Source of the DNA: Cudoniella acicularis | Taxonomy: Eukaryota; Ascomycota; Leotiomycetes; Helotiales; Helotiaceae | Direction of reading: 5' to 3' | Assembly: GCA_013054445.1 (NCBI GenBank) | Contig: JAAMPI010000177.1 | Span: 1 to 55,940 of the forward strand | DNA: 55,940 bases | Part shown: piece by piece, positions 55,762-55,940 of the stretch | Layout of the letters: every line of letters begins with the position of its first letter | Numbering within the stretch: position 1 is the stretch's first letter | Translations under genes and position numbers: made by a program | Notes under the pieces: model-generated | Databases searched by the model: none | The model's input: only the letters and a program-made list of their open reading frames with translations | What the model was told of the DNA's origin: nothing

Positions 55762-55940
55762 GTAAGAGTTATACTTATTACTCACAGACCTATTTTTTAA
55801 GCGATGCCCACTAAAATCCGGCCTTTTACCCTTACTTCTAATAAAAATAATAAAAATAACTATATAATTAAAATTAAAGCTATTTAAAAGACTAACTTTA
55901 TATTTAAATTATACTATATTAAAGTTAATAGCTTATTTTT
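55762..55940 (-). mobile_element. Inverted copy of the mariner right end, cut by the window edge
   Basis: Reverse complement of 52089-52265, starting GTAAGAGTTAT at 55762 and running off the window. The rest of this element, in minus orientation, should lie just beyond the right edge. Confidence 0.85.

Noticed and set aside
1..55940. CRISPR arrays, bacterial-type operons, tRNA or rRNA genes
   Set aside because: No regularly spaced direct repeats, no cloverleaf with a GTTCGANNC arm and no rRNA sequence was recognised. Intron-bearing genes show a eukaryotic genome.

Overview
The window is nuclear DNA of a filamentous ascomycete (Pezizomycotina). Genes are split by short introns of about 45-90 bases with GT..AG ends and CTAAC/CTGAC-like branch sites. 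The gene set is fungal: a HOG-pathway MAP kinase kinase (Pbs2), PAN3, an RG-tailed LSM7, Ubx2, a PIN-like carrier, choline kinase, two HET-domain genes and a DUF3176 gene. The mix of HET genes, retropepsin-like genes and degraded repeats suggests Leotiomycetes, but this is inference. The few N bases show a draft assembly.

Layout. 1-640: an LTR-like element next to a truncated TauD dioxygenase pseudogene. 1.6-5 kb: a small conserved fungal protein on the minus strand, then a four-exon gene fusing a degenerate HNH domain to an aminoglycoside-phosphotransferase-type kinase. 5.2-5.8 kb: a broken RBR ubiquitin-ligase gene. 7.3-9.1 kb: a PIN-like membrane transporter. 9.1-12.8 kb: a gene-poor stretch upstream of pbs2 (12.8-14.8 kb). 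16-18.9 kb: a large choline kinase. 21.3-22.4 kb: a nonsense-mutated tandem retropepsin gene. 23.9-25.5 kb: ubx2 (minus). 26.3-28.8 kb: pan3 (plus). 29.3-29.9 kb: lsm7 (minus), divergent from a regulator with a C-terminal Zn2Cys6 cluster (30.5-32.1 kb). 32.8-33.4 kb: a small secreted cysteine protein and an orphan Pex11-like exon. 33.9-35.8 kb: HET gene 1. 36.6-39.2 kb: an uncharacterised protein and an Mpv17/PMP22 gene with a reading-frame break. 41.1-45.1 kb: a cysteine-rich conserved gene whose 3' end is copied on the far side of an intervening hypothetical gene. 46.3-48.7 kb: HET gene 2 with TPR and short repeats. 49-55.9 kb: accessory DNA with RIP-degraded Tc1/mariner sequence, including inverted copies flanking a nonsense-mutated DUF3176 gene.

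The core genes (pbs2, pan3, lsm7, ubx2, choline kinase) are intact and not functionally linked to each other, as is usual in fungi; the only shared control region that is evident is the lsm7/zinc-cluster divergent promoter. The accessory parts share one theme: genes disabled by transition-type stop codons (mostly explainable as CAG/CAA to TAG/TAA) close to repeats, beside intact HET allorecognition-type genes. No tRNA, rRNA or CRISPR array was recognised. All splice models were built by eye from frame, consensus splice sites and family alignment from memory; none was tested by RNA or database search.
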